Source of the DNA: Symbiodinium natans
Taxonomy: Eukaryota; Sar; Dinophyceae; Suessiales; Symbiodiniaceae
DNA: 64,000 bases
Reading direction: 5' to 3'
Assembly (NCBI GenBank): GCA_905221605.1
Contig: CAJNDS010002314.1
Location: 196,178-260,177, forward strand
Made by a program: the position numbers and the translations under genes. The notes below the pieces were generated by a model, which saw only the letters and a list, made by a program, of their open reading frames with translations, did no database searches and was not told the origin of the DNA. How positions within the stretch are numbered: the first letter of the stretch is position 1; each line of letters opens with the position of its first letter. Below are positions 21,138 to 30,894 of the stretch, in pieces.

Positions 21138-21659
21138 GTTTCGGATTCAAGGTTTATAGGGCTTAGGGTGTAGGGCTTGAGGATTTGGAGTTGGAGTTTC
21201 GGCTTTAACGATAGGTGTCGGGTTTATGGATCCTAAGCCCTAAACCCTAAACCCTAAACCCTCAATTGTAAGGTTGCAGGGGCTTCGGGGATCAGAGTTC
21301 AGGGCTTTTAGGGTTCAGGGTTTCGGCTTTTTAGGGTTTGCGGTTCAGGGTTTAGGGTTTCGGTTTTAGGTTTAGGGTTTAGGGTTTGGGGTTTAGGGTT
21401 TAGGGTTTAGGGTTTAGGGTTTAGGGTTTGGAATGTCACAAACACAACAGCCTCCCTCAAAAATGGTAGGTCGCGATTTATCAGGGTAGAGCTGCCCCTC
21501 AAGGACACCTCAGCAACTACCACGGCAACCGAACACACATAGTTCCAGGGCTGCCTGAGTTTTAGCCGGCAGTCTCAATCTTAGGCTTTTGGTAGTGGTT
21601 AAACCCTAAACCCTAAACCCTATACCCTAGGTTCATGGTTTAGTGTTTGGGCATCTTGT

Positions 21660-21818
21660 ACGCTTAGGTGGTATAGGGAATGTCATGCTGGTGCTTGAAG
21701 GGGTTTGGCCTAAGGCTTCAGATATCGGGAGAGTAAGCGTAGGGTAACGTAGGCACTGCCAGAGTTTCTGCGCTACGAGTACTGCGGCCTCAGTTTGGGA
21801 GCCTTCTTCGACTACTTG
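21660..21818 (-). CDS. Exon candidate (QVVEEGSQTEAAVLVAQKLW)
   Basis: Follows a TTTTTTTCAG acceptor and reads QVVEEGSQTEAAVLVAQKLW QCLRYPT onward. The donor is not resolved, so the 3' limit is approximate. Confidence 0.5.
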
Positions 21819-22096
21819 CTGAAAAAAATCAAAAGTCAAGATCGAGAATCCCTATATAGCCCTGATAAGGAAATGTTTTTTTTTTTTTGGGGGGGGGGTT
21901 CTCAAGCAACCTAGTAGTCTTTGGGGAACTATGATTACACGGATCGTAGAAAGACTATGAGGGTCGCTCCTCCAGTAGTCACTAAGCACCAGCAATACCC
22001 TCAACACTAAACCCTAAGCGGCTTAGGGTTTAGGGTTTAGGGTTCAGGGTTCAGGGTTTAGGGTTCAGGGCTCAGGGTTCAGGGTTTAGGGTCTGC

Positions 22097-22166
22097 CAGG
22101 CCGCCTCCTGCAATGGGCTGATGACGCCCAGCTGGAAGACATAAGTGAGGCCCACCCGGTCCGCCC
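22097..22166 (-). CDS. Exon (ADRVGLTYVFQLGVISPLQE)
   Basis: ADRVGLTYVFQLGVISPLQE then AAW; acceptor CGCAG|GG, donor GC (TG|GCAGAC). It lies just downstream of the methyltransferase-like chain, but phase does not join directly to 22621-22701. Confidence 0.65.
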
Positions 22167-22620
22167 CTGCGGAAGAATCTAAGTCGCAACCCCCCCCGAG
22201 AAAAGGTTTAGGGTTTAGGGTTTCGGGTTTAAGGTCTGGTGTGGAGTTCCAGAAGGGGAGGCAAAAGGTGTCTTCGAGACAAAAACCCTAAACCCTAAAC
22301 CCTGAACCCTGAACCCTCAAGCCTTGGACCCAAACCCTAAACGCCTCTTTTAAGGGAGGGCTGGGGGAGGGTTTTGGGTTTAGGGTTTAAAAGTTCAGGG
22401 TTTCGGGTTTAGGGTTCAGGGGGCTTGGGGGAGGGTTGGGGAGGGCTGGGGGTTTTGAGCCCTTGCGAAGTCTCAGGTCTTAGCGGGGGTCTTAAGGGCT
22501 TCGGGCTATAAGGGCTGCAGCTTCTGGTTTGGGCTTCGGGCTTTGGGCCTGGGGTTTAAAGGTTACGGTGCCTGTCACCGCAGGATTTAGGGTTTAGGGT
22601 TTTTCTGTGTCAGCGAGCAC

Positions 22621-22701
22621 CTCAAAGCAATGGCCATGGCCACTTCCGACCTCCAAAACCGTCAAGGCGTTCATGTCCAACCCAAGGCCACCAAAGAGGT
22701 C
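22621..22701 (-). CDS. Methyltransferase motif I exon
   Basis: 27 codons, DLFGGLGLDMNALTVLEVGS then GHGHCFE. Acceptor TTTCAG|G, donor GAG|GTGCTC. The preceding intron (22702-22799, GC-AG, 98 nt) has no telomere repeats. Confidence 0.7.
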
Positions 22702-25289
22702 CTGAAATGCAGACTTCTGTCATCTTCCTTGTCTTGCTATATCTTTTGTCAAGCTTCAAGCGCGCTCTTGTTTGGAGACCGGAAGCAAAAGAGACTGGCC
22801 TCGTAGAAGGCGCGCCCCCAGGCCCGCTCAGAAACCCTAAACCCTAAACCCTAAACCCTAAACCCTAAACCCTAAACCCTAAACCCTAAACCCTAAACCC
22901 TACACCGATTCTCCCCACGCAGTGTCTGGGCAAAGTCCACCCTGGATACAAGGAAAGGCTTCTGCAGCTGGAGGGGAATAGGGTTTAGGGTTTAGGGTTT
23001 AGGGTTTAAACCTCCCTGTCGTCTTCTCTCATCATCATGTGATACTCCATGCAGAACAGTTAAGCCCCCAGATCTCTGCAGACTTAAACCTTCAACTCCT
23101 GATGGAGGAGGTATGACCCGAAGAAGAACACGTCAGCTCCAGACATCAAGGCGCTGTGCACGAGATGAGGGATACCGAGCCTCGCTCGGATGTCCTAAAC
23201 CCTATAAACCCTAAACCCGAAGCCCTAAGCCCTAAGCCCTAAACCTTAAGCAACTCGAAGAGCATCCACGGCTCGACAACCCCTAAACTCCTGAACCCTC
23301 GACCCTAGATCCCAAACCCCCAACCCCCAAACCCTCAACCCTAAACCCCTACAAACCCCTAAAACCCCTAAAACCCCTAAACCCTCAAAACCCTCAAAAC
23401 CCCCAAAACCCCCAAAACCCTCAAAACCCTCAAAACCCTCAAAACCCTCAAAACCCCCAAAACCCTCCAAACCCTCAAAACCCTCAAAACCCTCAAAACC
23501 CTCAAAAACCCTCCAAACCCTCAAAACCCCTGAACCCCCCCAAAACCCAAAGCCTAAATCTAAGGGTATTTGCATGGTCCCTTAGTAGCGGCCCTTAAAT
23601 GGGGACCCCTTATGTAGCTGCTTTATACCCTACACAACCCAACGGCCCATCCTACGCCCATCCTACAGAACCCTTTAAAGAAGGCAAAGGACCATATTGC
23701 GGACCCCTAAACCCCTAAAGCCTGACCCCGTAAGCCCCCAAAACCCAAGCACTACGTCCCCAAACCCTCAACCCTAAAGCCCAGACCCCTAAACCCTAAA
23801 CTCTACACGCAAAGTCTAACCGCGTGGCGCCTCTGAACCCTATAGACCCTAAGAAACCCCAAACCCCTAAACCCTATAGCCCCTAATGAACCCAATAAAC
23901 CCTAGCAACTGAAAACCCTACAAACCCTATAAACCCTATAAACCCTATAAACCCTATAAACCCTATAAACCCTATAAACCCTATAAACCTATAAGCCCTC
24001 AACCCTAAACCCTAAACCCCGTAACCCCGTAACCCCGTAAACCCCACAAGCGCCTAGGAGGGGCAAAGGTTCAGGCATCGTCAGCAGCACCGACTGCTCA
24101 GAGGCACCTGTCGGAAGAGGGTTTAGGGTTTAGGGTTTTGGGTTTAGGGGTTTAGGGTTTAGGGCCAGTTTGTGCTTTTGCTCTTTGCTAAGGGTTTTTG
24201 TTTTTTTGGGCGGAGGGTTTGGGGCTTTGTCGTTTAAGAAAAGGGCTTTTGGGGGTTCACAAGCATGAAAAGCGTCCCCAAAACCCCAAACGCCAAAACC
24301 AAGACCCTAAACCTAAACCCTAAATCCGAAACAGAAAAGGGGCCCCCGCCCCAGAATTGATAAACCCTCCAGTGCTGGATTCTTGCCAACCTAAACACGT
24401 CGGAGCACCCTCATTTGGCCATCCAAGCTCGGACCCCAAAGTGCTCGACACTGTAACTCCTGATCCTGAAAGGCCTCAAAACGATGTCACACCCTAAACC
24501 CTAAGCCCTCACCCTAAACCCTAAACCCTGAACCCTAAACCCTAAACCCTAAACCCTAAGCAGCCCTAAGCCCTCCCCAGTTTGCCTGAGCACGCGCTGG
24601 GCGGCAGCACCGTGTCCCCTCCCTGGAGCACAGCTGAGCTGAAGCCCATACAGGGGCCTCCGCTGTTGCTGGGGGGCACTTAGGTTGAGGGTTTAGGGTT
24701 TAGGGTTTAGGGTTCAGGGTTTAGGCTTTAGGGTTTAGGATTCAGGGCTTGGTTTAGGGCCTAGGGTGTAGGGTCTAGTGTGCACTGGGCGGGGGGTGCT
24801 GCTCGAGACTCGTTGTGGGCGGGGTGGGCGGGGGCTTCTACGGCTGAGGGTGCTTCAGAGATCGCTTCGCTAGTCTCTTTCCTCAGCTTCCAGCCCTAAA
24901 CCCTAAAGCCTAAACCCTAAACAATAACCCTAAACCCTAAACCTGAAACCTTAAACCCCAAACCCTAAACCCTAAAGCCCTAAACCCTATAGCCCTTAAA
25001 CCCCAAACAAACCCGACGAAACCGCCGGAATGAACAGAGAACCCGCGTAGACAGCGTAGGCCTCGGGGGCTAGGATGGCCCTCAAAGCCCTCTGAGGGTT
25101 TAGGGTTTAGGGTTTAGGGTTTAGGGCTTAGGGTTTAGGGTTAGGGTTTAGGGTTTAGGGCTTAGGGTTTAGGGTTTAGGGTTTAGGGCTTAGGGTTTAG
25201 GGTTTAGGGTTTAGGGTTCTGCACAATGTTCCTGGTTAGGAGCCTCTTAAACCCAGTAAGGGAACGTGTAAACCGTCCCAAGGGCCTGC
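22621..25289 (-). CDS. Methyltransferase-like gene segment (nine phase-consistent exons)
   Basis: Nine exons (25253-25289, 25023-25080, 24786-24895, 24586-24668, 24052-24107, 23090-23194, 22906-22967, 22800-22836, 22621-22701) join without a frame break. The last reads LDMNALTVLEVGSGHGHCFE, matching motif I of class I SAM-dependent methyltransferases (hydrophobic strand, then E/D-x-G-x-G-x-G). SAM binding is inferred; the substrate is unknown, and the upstream half is not recognised. Start and end are missing. The joins rest on phase, so another exon could be missed between any two. Confidence 0.6.
22800..22836 (-). CDS. Exon (VSERAWGRAFYE)
   Basis: Completes an Arg codon, then VSERAWGRAFYE. 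Its acceptor is the repeat itself (TTTAG|G); the donor is GC. Three frames are open here; this one satisfies both flanking phases. Confidence 0.6.
22906..22967 (-). CDS. Exon (LQKPFLVSRVDFAQTLRGEN)
   Basis: 20 codons plus two bases; acceptor TCCAG, donor CG|GTGTAGGG (a heptamer variant). Confidence 0.72.
23090..23194 (-). CDS. Exon (DIRARLGIPHLVHSALMSGA)
   Basis: 35 codons, DIRARLGIPHLVHSALMSGA then DVFFFGSYLLHQELK. Acceptor TTTAG|G from the repeat, donor AAG|GTTTAAG. Phase 0 to 0. Confidence 0.75.
23195..24051. other. Degenerate repeat intron with CCCTCAAAA tracts
   Basis: CCCTCAAAAC variants at 23380-23530 and CCCTATAAA variants at 23900-24000. A hairpin-like unit at 23562-23695 has a relative at 37915-38040. 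No exon supported. Confidence 0.65.
24052..24107 (-). CDS. Exon (ASEQSVLLTMPEPLPLLG)
   Basis: 18 codons; acceptor GACAG|G, donor GC (GGC|GCTTGT). Confidence 0.68.
24586..24668 (-). CDS. Exon (NSGGPCMGFSSAVLQGGDTV)
   Basis: 27 codons, NSGGPCMGFSSAVLQGGDTV then LPPSACS. Acceptor CCCAG|C, donor GC. An open plus frame also exists, but GC3 and phase favour minus. Confidence 0.6.
24786..24895 (-). CDS. Exon (GWKLRKETSEAISEAPSAVE)
   Basis: 36 codons rich in Ala, Pro and Glu; acceptor TTTAG|G from the repeat, donor CA|GTGCAC. Probably a disordered linker. Confidence 0.65.
25023..25080 (-). CDS. Exon (AILAPEAYAVYAGSLFIPA)
   Basis: 19 hydrophobic codons; acceptor TGAG|G, donor GCG|GTTTCG. Confidence 0.7.
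25253..25289 (-). CDS. Small exon candidate (RPLGRFTRSLT)
   Basis: 11 codons in the phase that fits the next exon. The alternative phase reads QALGTVYTFPYW. Acceptor CTAG|G, donor GG|GTTTAAG. Confidence 0.45.
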
Positions 25290-25385
25290 CTAGAAAGTTT
25301 AGGGTTTAGGGTTTGGGGTTTAGGGTTTAGGGTTTAGGGTTTGGGGTTTGGGGTTTGGGGTTTAGGGGCTCGCATAGGGAGTGAC

Positions 25386-25488
25386 GCTCGGTATCCAGTC
25401 CGCCGGCTGCCTCCGGCGCCATTCGCCAGCAAGAAGCCGGGCGGGGCTTCCTCGGACGCAGCTTCGATCCCTCCAACTGTAGCTTTTT
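25386..25488 (-). CDS. Exon candidate (ATVGGIEAASEEAPPGFLLA)
   Basis: About 34 codons, ATVGGIEAASEEAPPGFLLA then NGAGGSRRTGYRA. Acceptor TTTAG|A at the repeat edge; donor uncertain. Confidence 0.55.
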
Positions 25489-25489
25489 C

Positions 25490-25686
25490 TAAACCCTAAA
25501 CCCTAAACCCTAAACCCTAAACCCTAAACCCTAAACCCTAAACCCTAAACCCTAAACCCCTAAACCCTCAACCCTAAACCCTAAACCCTAAACCCTAACC
25601 CTAAACCCTAAACCCAAAACCCAAAACCTAAACCCTAAGCCCTAAACCCCAAAACCCTAAACCCTAACCCCCCCCCCCCCCCCCAC
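25490..25686 (+). repeat. CCCTAAA block ending in a C-run
   Basis: More than 15 units with variants, closed by about 16 C. Confidence 0.92.
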
Positions 25687-25854
25687 AACATCCTGGTGTT
25701 TTACGGCTACAGAAGAAAAGCACTCAAAGAAAGACATCACAACTCAAAATGAATGTCCCTAAGCCCCTGACCCAGACCCCAGGCCCAGGCCCCCTAAACC
25801 CTAAACCCTATAAATTCTAAACCCTCAACCCTAAACCCTGAACCCTGAACCCCA

Positions 25855-25920
25855 GAGCCACTGAGCCCACCCCAGACCCCATGGCCGGCGCCGGAAACGC
25901 CCGTTCGTCCTCTGACACTC
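25855..25920 (-). CDS. Exon candidate (VSEDERAFPAPAMGSGVGSV)
   Basis: VSEDERAFPAPAMGSGVGSV then ALG before a GTTCAGG-type donor. Limits approximate. Confidence 0.45.
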
Positions 25921-26073
25921 GCAAAGCCCAAACCCTAAAACCCAGCAAAAGCCGAACCCCGAACCCTAAACCCCAATCAACCAACCCTAAACCCTAAACT
26001 TAAACCCTAAACCCGAACCCTAAACTCTAAACTTATACCCTAAATTAAACCCCTGGACCCCTGAACCCTAGAC

Positions 26074-26143
26074 TCCAAGTGGCGAAGCGCACGGCACGCA
26101 CGACGCCACTGGCGCCCAAAGGCGGTCGAAATCGCACGGTGAC
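26074..26143 (-). CDS. Exon (VTVRFRPPLGASGVVRAVRF)
   Basis: 23 codons, VTVRFRPPLGASGVVRAVRF then ATW; acceptor CCAG|G, donor A|GTCTAGGG. Beta-rich pattern, family unknown. Confidence 0.68.
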
Positions 26144-26437
26144 CTGGCCCCAAAACTCGCAAAAACCCCAAAACCCTACACCCTAAACCACCAAAACACC
26201 AAAAAAACCCACAAAACCCACAAAACCGCAAAACCGCCCCCCCCAAAACCCGCAAAACCCGCAAAACCCCCACCAAAACACCCAAAACCCCCCAAACCCC
26301 AAACCCCCCCAAAACCCCCAAGAAAAAACCACTAAAACCCCCAACACCCCCAAAATAAACCCTAAACCCTAAACCGTAAACCCCAAACCCTAAACCCTAA
26401 ACCCTAAACCCTAAACCCTAAACCCTAAACCCTAAAC

Positions 26438-26483
26438 CCCATGGAAGGCAGGCCGCAGTGGTCAGCATGCCTGCAGGCGACAC
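26438..26483 (-). CDS. Exon (VSPAGMLTTAACLPW)
   Basis: 15 codons; acceptor ACCAG|G, donor GG|GTTTAGGG. Confidence 0.62.
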
Positions 26484-27295
26484 CTGGTTTGGGGCCAGGT
26501 TTGAGGTTTTAGGGTTTAGATTTTTGGGAAAAGGTTCTAGTTTCTGCGAAATTAGCCTAAGGGCAAAAGCAGGGAACCCGACTGAACCTTAACAGAAACA
26601 AAAGGGTTCCACTAGTATTGGAGCTCCCCAATACCCTAAAACCCGACAAGCACCACAAAGCCTATAAACACAAGAAAATGAAAACACGCACACCCTAAAG
26701 ACCACAACACCTTAAACCCTAGAATCACACAGAGAAAGCAAAAGAGTACCGCCGAGGGTACTGGGGTGTAGCTAAACTCTAAACCCTAAACCCTAAACCC
26801 TAAACCCCAAACCCTAAACCCTAAACCCTAATCCATCCCTAAGCCCTAAACCCTATGTTCCCTAAATCCTAACCACAACAGCCTCGAAACCCCTCAGACC
26901 CAGGCGTGACCTAGGAACAAGAGGGTGCCCTTTTTGGTTTGAAGGGGCTGATAAGGGAACCCAAGCCGGAAAAAAAGGTGAATATCGGCCTACTCTGGGT
27001 CCTAGTAGCCCCTAAACCCTAAAGCCTAATCCCTAAGCCCCAAAACCTAAATTCCCTAAATCCTGACCACAAAAGCCTCGAACACCCTAACCACAACACC
27101 CCATGGGTATTTCCAAGCATAGGGGTACCCCGTTCATGCCCTAAACATAATTAGAATCCCCTTAAAGGGACCCCCGAAAAAGGGCAGCCCTATTTTCGGA
27201 AACCCTCTAAACCCTAAACCCTAAACCCCATCCAAACCCTACACCCTGAACTTTAAACCCTGAGCCCTCAACCCTAATCACAAGACCCTATAAAC
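26484..27295. other. Intron-like stretch with two hairpin elements
   Basis: A hairpin-like element near 26880-27005 (family of 4574-4684) and another near 27095-27210 (family of 16948-17047), separated by CCCTAAA variants. No exon supported. Confidence 0.55.
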
Positions 27296-27367
27296 CCCGA
27301 GCCCGCCTCGTCGGCGACGACTTCCAGGAAGTCAAGGGGAGTTGCCAGCTTCGGCGCCAGAATGTAC
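27296..27367 (-). CDS. Exon (YILAPKLATPLDFLEVVADE)
   Basis: 23 codons, YILAPKLATPLDFLEVVADE then AGS. The acceptor is repeat-derived (TTTAG|G); the donor is GTTTATAGGG. Confidence 0.72.
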
Positions 27368-27369
27368 CT

Positions 27370-28085
27370 AAACCCAATTTATCTTGGGGGTTTAGGGTTT
27401 AGAGTTTAAGGTTTAGGGTTCAGGGTTCAGGGTTTAGGGTTAGGGTTCCCTAAACCCTAACCCTAACACTTTCCTTGACTCCCTGCCTCGAGGGAAATCA
27501 TACGCCATAAGTCTCAAACCCCATCAAGCCCATGACCATAAGCCATTCTGTCTCCGTCGCTTTCTTTCCTTCTTGGTGCATGACAAAAAGAAACGGAGAC
27601 AGAAGGGCTCAGGATTTCTGATGGGGTTTCGGATTGCTCTCTCTGTGTCTCTCTCGCTCTCGCTCTCGCTCTCCCGGAACAAATACAAAGACCTTGCCAC
27701 GCCTCACGTGCAGCTGCAACCCCCGCACATCGGGACCGGTAATTTGCTATGTGACACATCCTCTTGCACTGGTACATGTGCAAAGGATTAAACTACTTGG
27801 AAGCATATAATTACACAAGGGTGTGCCTCTGTGTATGTGTGTGTATGCAGGCATGCATGCACGTGTACATGTCCGTCTGCATGCCTGTATGCCTGCCTGC
27901 CTGTCTGAATGCCTGTCGGTCTGTCTCTATGCTATACGTACAGGCACTTGTAAAGACACACCTTTAATTCGTGTTACTAGCGCAACCCTAAACCCTAAAC
28001 CCTAAACCCTAAACCCTAAACCCTAAACACTAACGTAAAAATGATAGGATGCGATGCGACAGCCGTACGCTCAACGTAACAAGAC
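27370..28085. other. Mostly non-coding; CT-rich and TG/TGCA microsatellites
   Basis: (TCTC)n near 27640-27680 and TGTG/TGCATG/TGCC repeats at 27820-27920. Open frames follow the microsatellites and are not credited. Confidence 0.6.
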
Positions 28086-28149
28086 CAGGTCGCGGCTGGA
28101 TGTCCAGCAGTCGCTCTGCTGCGGTGGCCACGGTTCCACGGAACCGCAC
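28086..28149 (-). CDS. Exon (VRFRGTVATAAERLLDIQPR)
   Basis: 21 codons, VRFRGTVATAAERLLDIQPR then P; acceptor GCCAG|G, donor CTG|GTCTTG. Confidence 0.62.
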
Positions 28150-28321
28150 CTGGCGGCGAAGTACAGGAGCACTAGGGGTCCAACAGGCATCGCGTTCCAA
28201 AACCCTGAACACAAAATTCCCCCAAGCCCCCCCCCCCCCCCCCCCCCCCCAAACCCTAAGCCCGAAACCCTAAGTCAGTAAATCCGTACACGCCTAAACC
28301 TTAAACCCGAAACCCTTCAAC

Positions 28322-28367
28322 CCCCCCAAAACTGAGGACGGCCTCGAAGGTGCCTGAAGCGCTGTAC
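28322..28367 (-). CDS. Exon (YSASGTFEAVLSFG)
   Basis: About 15 codons; acceptor AAAG|G, donor within the G-run before GTTGAAGGG. Confidence 0.58.
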
Positions 28368-28400
28368 CTTTGAAGAGTTGGAGGTTTGAGGGCGTAGGGC

Positions 28401-28516
28401 TTCATAGGGTTTCGGGTTCAATGGGGTTTAGGGTTTAGGGTTTAGGGTTTAGGGTTTAGGGTTTAGGGTTTAGGGTTTAGGGTTTCATAGGGTTTCGGGT
28501 TCAATGGGGTTTAGGG
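28401..28516. repeat. 33-bp direct repeat flanking TTTAGGG units
   Basis: TTCATAGGGTTTCGGGTTCA and following bases occur at 28401-28433 and 28484-28516, enclosing a run of TTTAGGG. Confidence 0.9.
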
Positions 28517-28581
28517 TTTAGAGTACATGGGGAGGGTTTTATGTTGGGATGGAGGGCAGAAGGAGCTAGTGCAGGTAGAGC

Positions 28582-28657
28582 CTTCGGATCTCTGAAGGGC
28601 CAAGAGCTGGTGCTACAGCAGAACCGCGAGTGATTCCAGAGTCATGCGGTAGGAACC
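28582..28657 (-). CDS. Exon (FLPHDSGITRGSAVAPALGP)
   Basis: FLPHDSGITRGSAVAPALGP then SEIR; acceptor TTTAG|G from the repeat, donor GC. Confidence 0.55.
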
Positions 28658-28717
28658 CTAAACCCCAAAACCCGAAAACCCTCAAACCCTCAAACCCTAA
28701 AACCCTAAACCCTAAGC

Positions 28718-28758
28718 TTTATCTGCATGTCCCATGATCTGGCGAAGCACATGGGCCC
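28718..28758 (-). CDS. Small exon candidate (GPMCFARSWDMQI)
   Basis: Acceptor CCAG|G, donor GC before TTAGGG. A longer frame starting about 40 nt upstream is also possible. Confidence 0.4.
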
Positions 28759-28802
28759 CTGGTGGTGAAGAGTCATGCTTTCGGGTTCAGGCGAGCAAGG
28801 AC

Positions 28803-28856
28803 CTTCTGAGCCTCTGGAACCATGCCCTGAATGTCATTCCTCCCCTTTCCGAAGCC
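28803..28856 (-). CDS. Exon (GFGKGRNDIQGMVPEAQK)
   Basis: 18 codons; acceptor TTTAG|G at the repeat, donor AAG|GTCC. Confidence 0.6.
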
Positions 28857-29000
28857 CTAAACCCCTAAACCCCTAAACCCCTAAACCCCTAAACCCCTAA
28901 CCCCTAAACCCCTTAAACCCCTAAACCCCTAAACCCCTAAACCCCTAAACCCCTAAACCCCTAAACCCCTAAACCCCTAAACCCTAAACCCTGAACCCTG
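28857..29000 (+). repeat. CCCCTAAA octamer variant block
   Basis: About 17 tandem CCCCTAAA units, eight bases rather than seven: a locally homogenised variant of the telomere repeat. Confidence 0.93.
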
Positions 29001-29010
29001 AACCCTAAAC

Positions 29011-29140
29011 CCTTTGTACTGCCCAACAGTAGCTCTGAGCCGAGGTACTGCTCAGGGTTGGTGCAGAACAGGCCGAAGACGTAGACCTCTTGAGGACGCG
29101 GAGAAAGGATGCTTTGAAGGGTTTGCGGCCTACGGCCCCT
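29011..29140 (-). CDS. Exon (EVYVFGLFCTNPEQYLGSEL)
   Basis: 43 codons, starting QRGRRPQTLQ and ending EVYVFGLFCTNPEQYLGSEL LLGSTK. Acceptor CACAG, donor G|GTTTAGGG. Reads like part of an extracellular beta-rich domain; family not assigned. Confidence 0.72.
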
Positions 29141-29707
29141 CTGTGAGGGTTTAGGGTTTAGGGTGTAGGGTTTAGGGCTTAGGGTGTAGGGTTTGGGGTT
29201 TAGGGTTTAGGGTTGAGGACTGAGGGTTAGGATTTTTTGTGTTTTTCGGGTTTGGGGTTCAGGGCTTCGGGGCTTCGAGTTGTAAGGAGAGAGTTGGGTG
29301 CTTTTGGTTGCCTGAGACTATGAACCTCAGGGCTTCAAGGCTCCAACTCCAAAATTTCAAGGGGTAGGGGTGGGATCCGATCTTTAGGGAATTTGACAGT
29401 CTAAGCCCTATAGCCCTGAAGTCACACCTAAACCCCTAAACTCCCAGTTCTGTAAACCCTAAACCCTAAACACTAAACCCCAAAAGCCTCAAGACAAAAC
29501 AAATAGAAATTGTATGTGATATCATTCTGAATTTCCCAAGATATTTGTCCACAGCCTCTACAACTCTACAACATGGTTTAGGTAAATTGAAGACGCCAGA
29601 CACAAAGGAGGTTTAAGGAACTGAAGAATGCCACTCACACAAAGTTCAAGCAATTTAGGGTTTAGGGTTTAGGGTTTAGGGTAAGTTCGTTTTTTCAGTT
29701 CAGACAC
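29141..29707. other. No supported gene
   Basis: Telomere variants at 29148-29230, then mixed unique sequence with frequent stops, then a short TTTAGGG block at 29656-29683. Confidence 0.55.
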
Positions 29708-29875
29708 CCTTGCAAAGAAAGACAAGAGGAGGCCCAAAGGCTCAAACCGCCGACGAGTGAAGGAGCGGCGCCCAGCACCGGTGCAGGCCCACCCGTTTCG
29801 ATGCGCCGCGACACGCTGCGAAAGCATCATGAGCATCAGAGCCTCATCAAATCTCGATACAGCCATCGGAAGTTC
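29708..29875 (-). CDS. Exon candidate (RFDEALMLMMLSQRVAAHRN)
   Basis: 56 codons including RFDEALMLMMLSQRVAAHRN, after an acceptor with a strong T-tract (TTTTTTGTACAAG|G). Donor AGG|GTGTCT. Family unknown. Confidence 0.55.
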
Positions 29876-30357
29876 CTTGTACAAAAAATTTGATACTGTT
29901 TGATTTTCGAGAAACTCTTGATGTAATCGGTTACCTCATATTTCCAATCACTTATATAGGAAATTCTGAGATTTTCGAAGATTCCCAGAAGTCTACCAGG
30001 TCTTCCAGGAACCTGCTTGGGGCCCTTTTCGGATGCCTGGGCATTGCCCACGGGGCGTGCTGCCAGCAGCCCGACCCAGCCCCACCCCCTCCAGAAAGCC
30101 GGCGAAAGGTTGCTCGTCCCCTCCCCGTCTCCCCCATGCCCTCTCCCGACCAAACAAAAATGTTTTTGTTTTTTTTTAACAACAGGTTCTAAAAAAAAAA
30201 CACGTTTCGTCCAAAACGCTTCGTTTAAAACGTTTCGGTCAAAACGTTTATACAATTTCTATAAACCAGCTTACTAACCTTCCCCCCCTAAACTCTAAAC
30301 CCGAAACTCCAAACCTTAAACCCTAAATCCTAGACCCTAAACCCTCAACCCTAAAAC
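29876..30357. other. Intron-like; CGTTTCGGTCAAAA motif repeats
   Basis: Pairing A- and T-runs near 30160-30200 and CGTTTCGGTCAAAACGTTT repeats at 30205-30250, echoed at 39955-40000. Overlapping open frames on both strands are not credited. Confidence 0.5.
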
Positions 30358-30440
30358 ATCCCCTTGGCATCCCCTTGGGATCCCCCGGGCGCCAAGGTGC
30401 CTCTGACGCCTGCAGCTGCAGCTGGTAGGGCGCCTTTCAG
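30358..30440 (-). CDS. Exon (LKGALPAAAAGVRGTLAPGG)
   Basis: 27 codons, LKGALPAAAAGVRGTLAPGG then SQGDAKG; acceptor CCCAG|C, donor GTTTTAGGG. Confidence 0.55.
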
Positions 30441-30810
30441 CTGGGCCCTACGAAGACTAGGAGCGGTTTAGGGTTTAGGGTTTAGGGTTTAGGGTTTAGG
30501 GTTTAGGGTTTAGGGTTTAGGGTTTAGGGCCAGCCCTCCTAAGTTGGAACATCCGATAGTAGGGGCTTCCACTTAAACTTTGGGCTGGGGGAGGTATCAG
30601 GGCGGAGGATCCAGAATGTTTCAAGGACTAGGGTTTAGGCTTATGTAGGTTTAAGTCCATTTTGTTGTTCGTTACTTGGCTTTGGAAGGTTGTGCTGCTA
30701 AGGTGGTACGCGCTCGCGATATGGAGGGCTTGGGGCTCCAAATTGTGGACCGCTTTGTGGCGACGTTTAGAGCGTTGGAGATCAAACCTATAGGGTTTGG
30801 GGTTTGATAC

Positions 30811-30894
30811 GCCACTGAGCTGCATCCAAGTTGCGTAGGGAAGAGGGTCGGGCAAAGTCATCTGCCTTGGCTGCTTCGTGTCTACGGCGTCGCC
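30811..30894 (-). CDS. Exon (GDAVDTKQPRQMTLPDPLPY)
   Basis: 28 codons, GDAVDTKQPRQMTLPDPLPY then ATWMQLSG; acceptor TGAG|G, donor GTATCA. The frame stays open for about 60 more codons to the left. Confidence 0.55.

Noticed and set aside
23246-23575. 109-codon EGFEGFEGF frame on minus
   Set aside because: Produced by the CCCTCAAAA repeat variant; pure low-complexity shadow.
26155-26321. Gly/Val/Leu-rich frame on minus
   Set aside because: Translation of CCCCAAAAC-type repeats; only the island 26074-26143 is credited as an exon.
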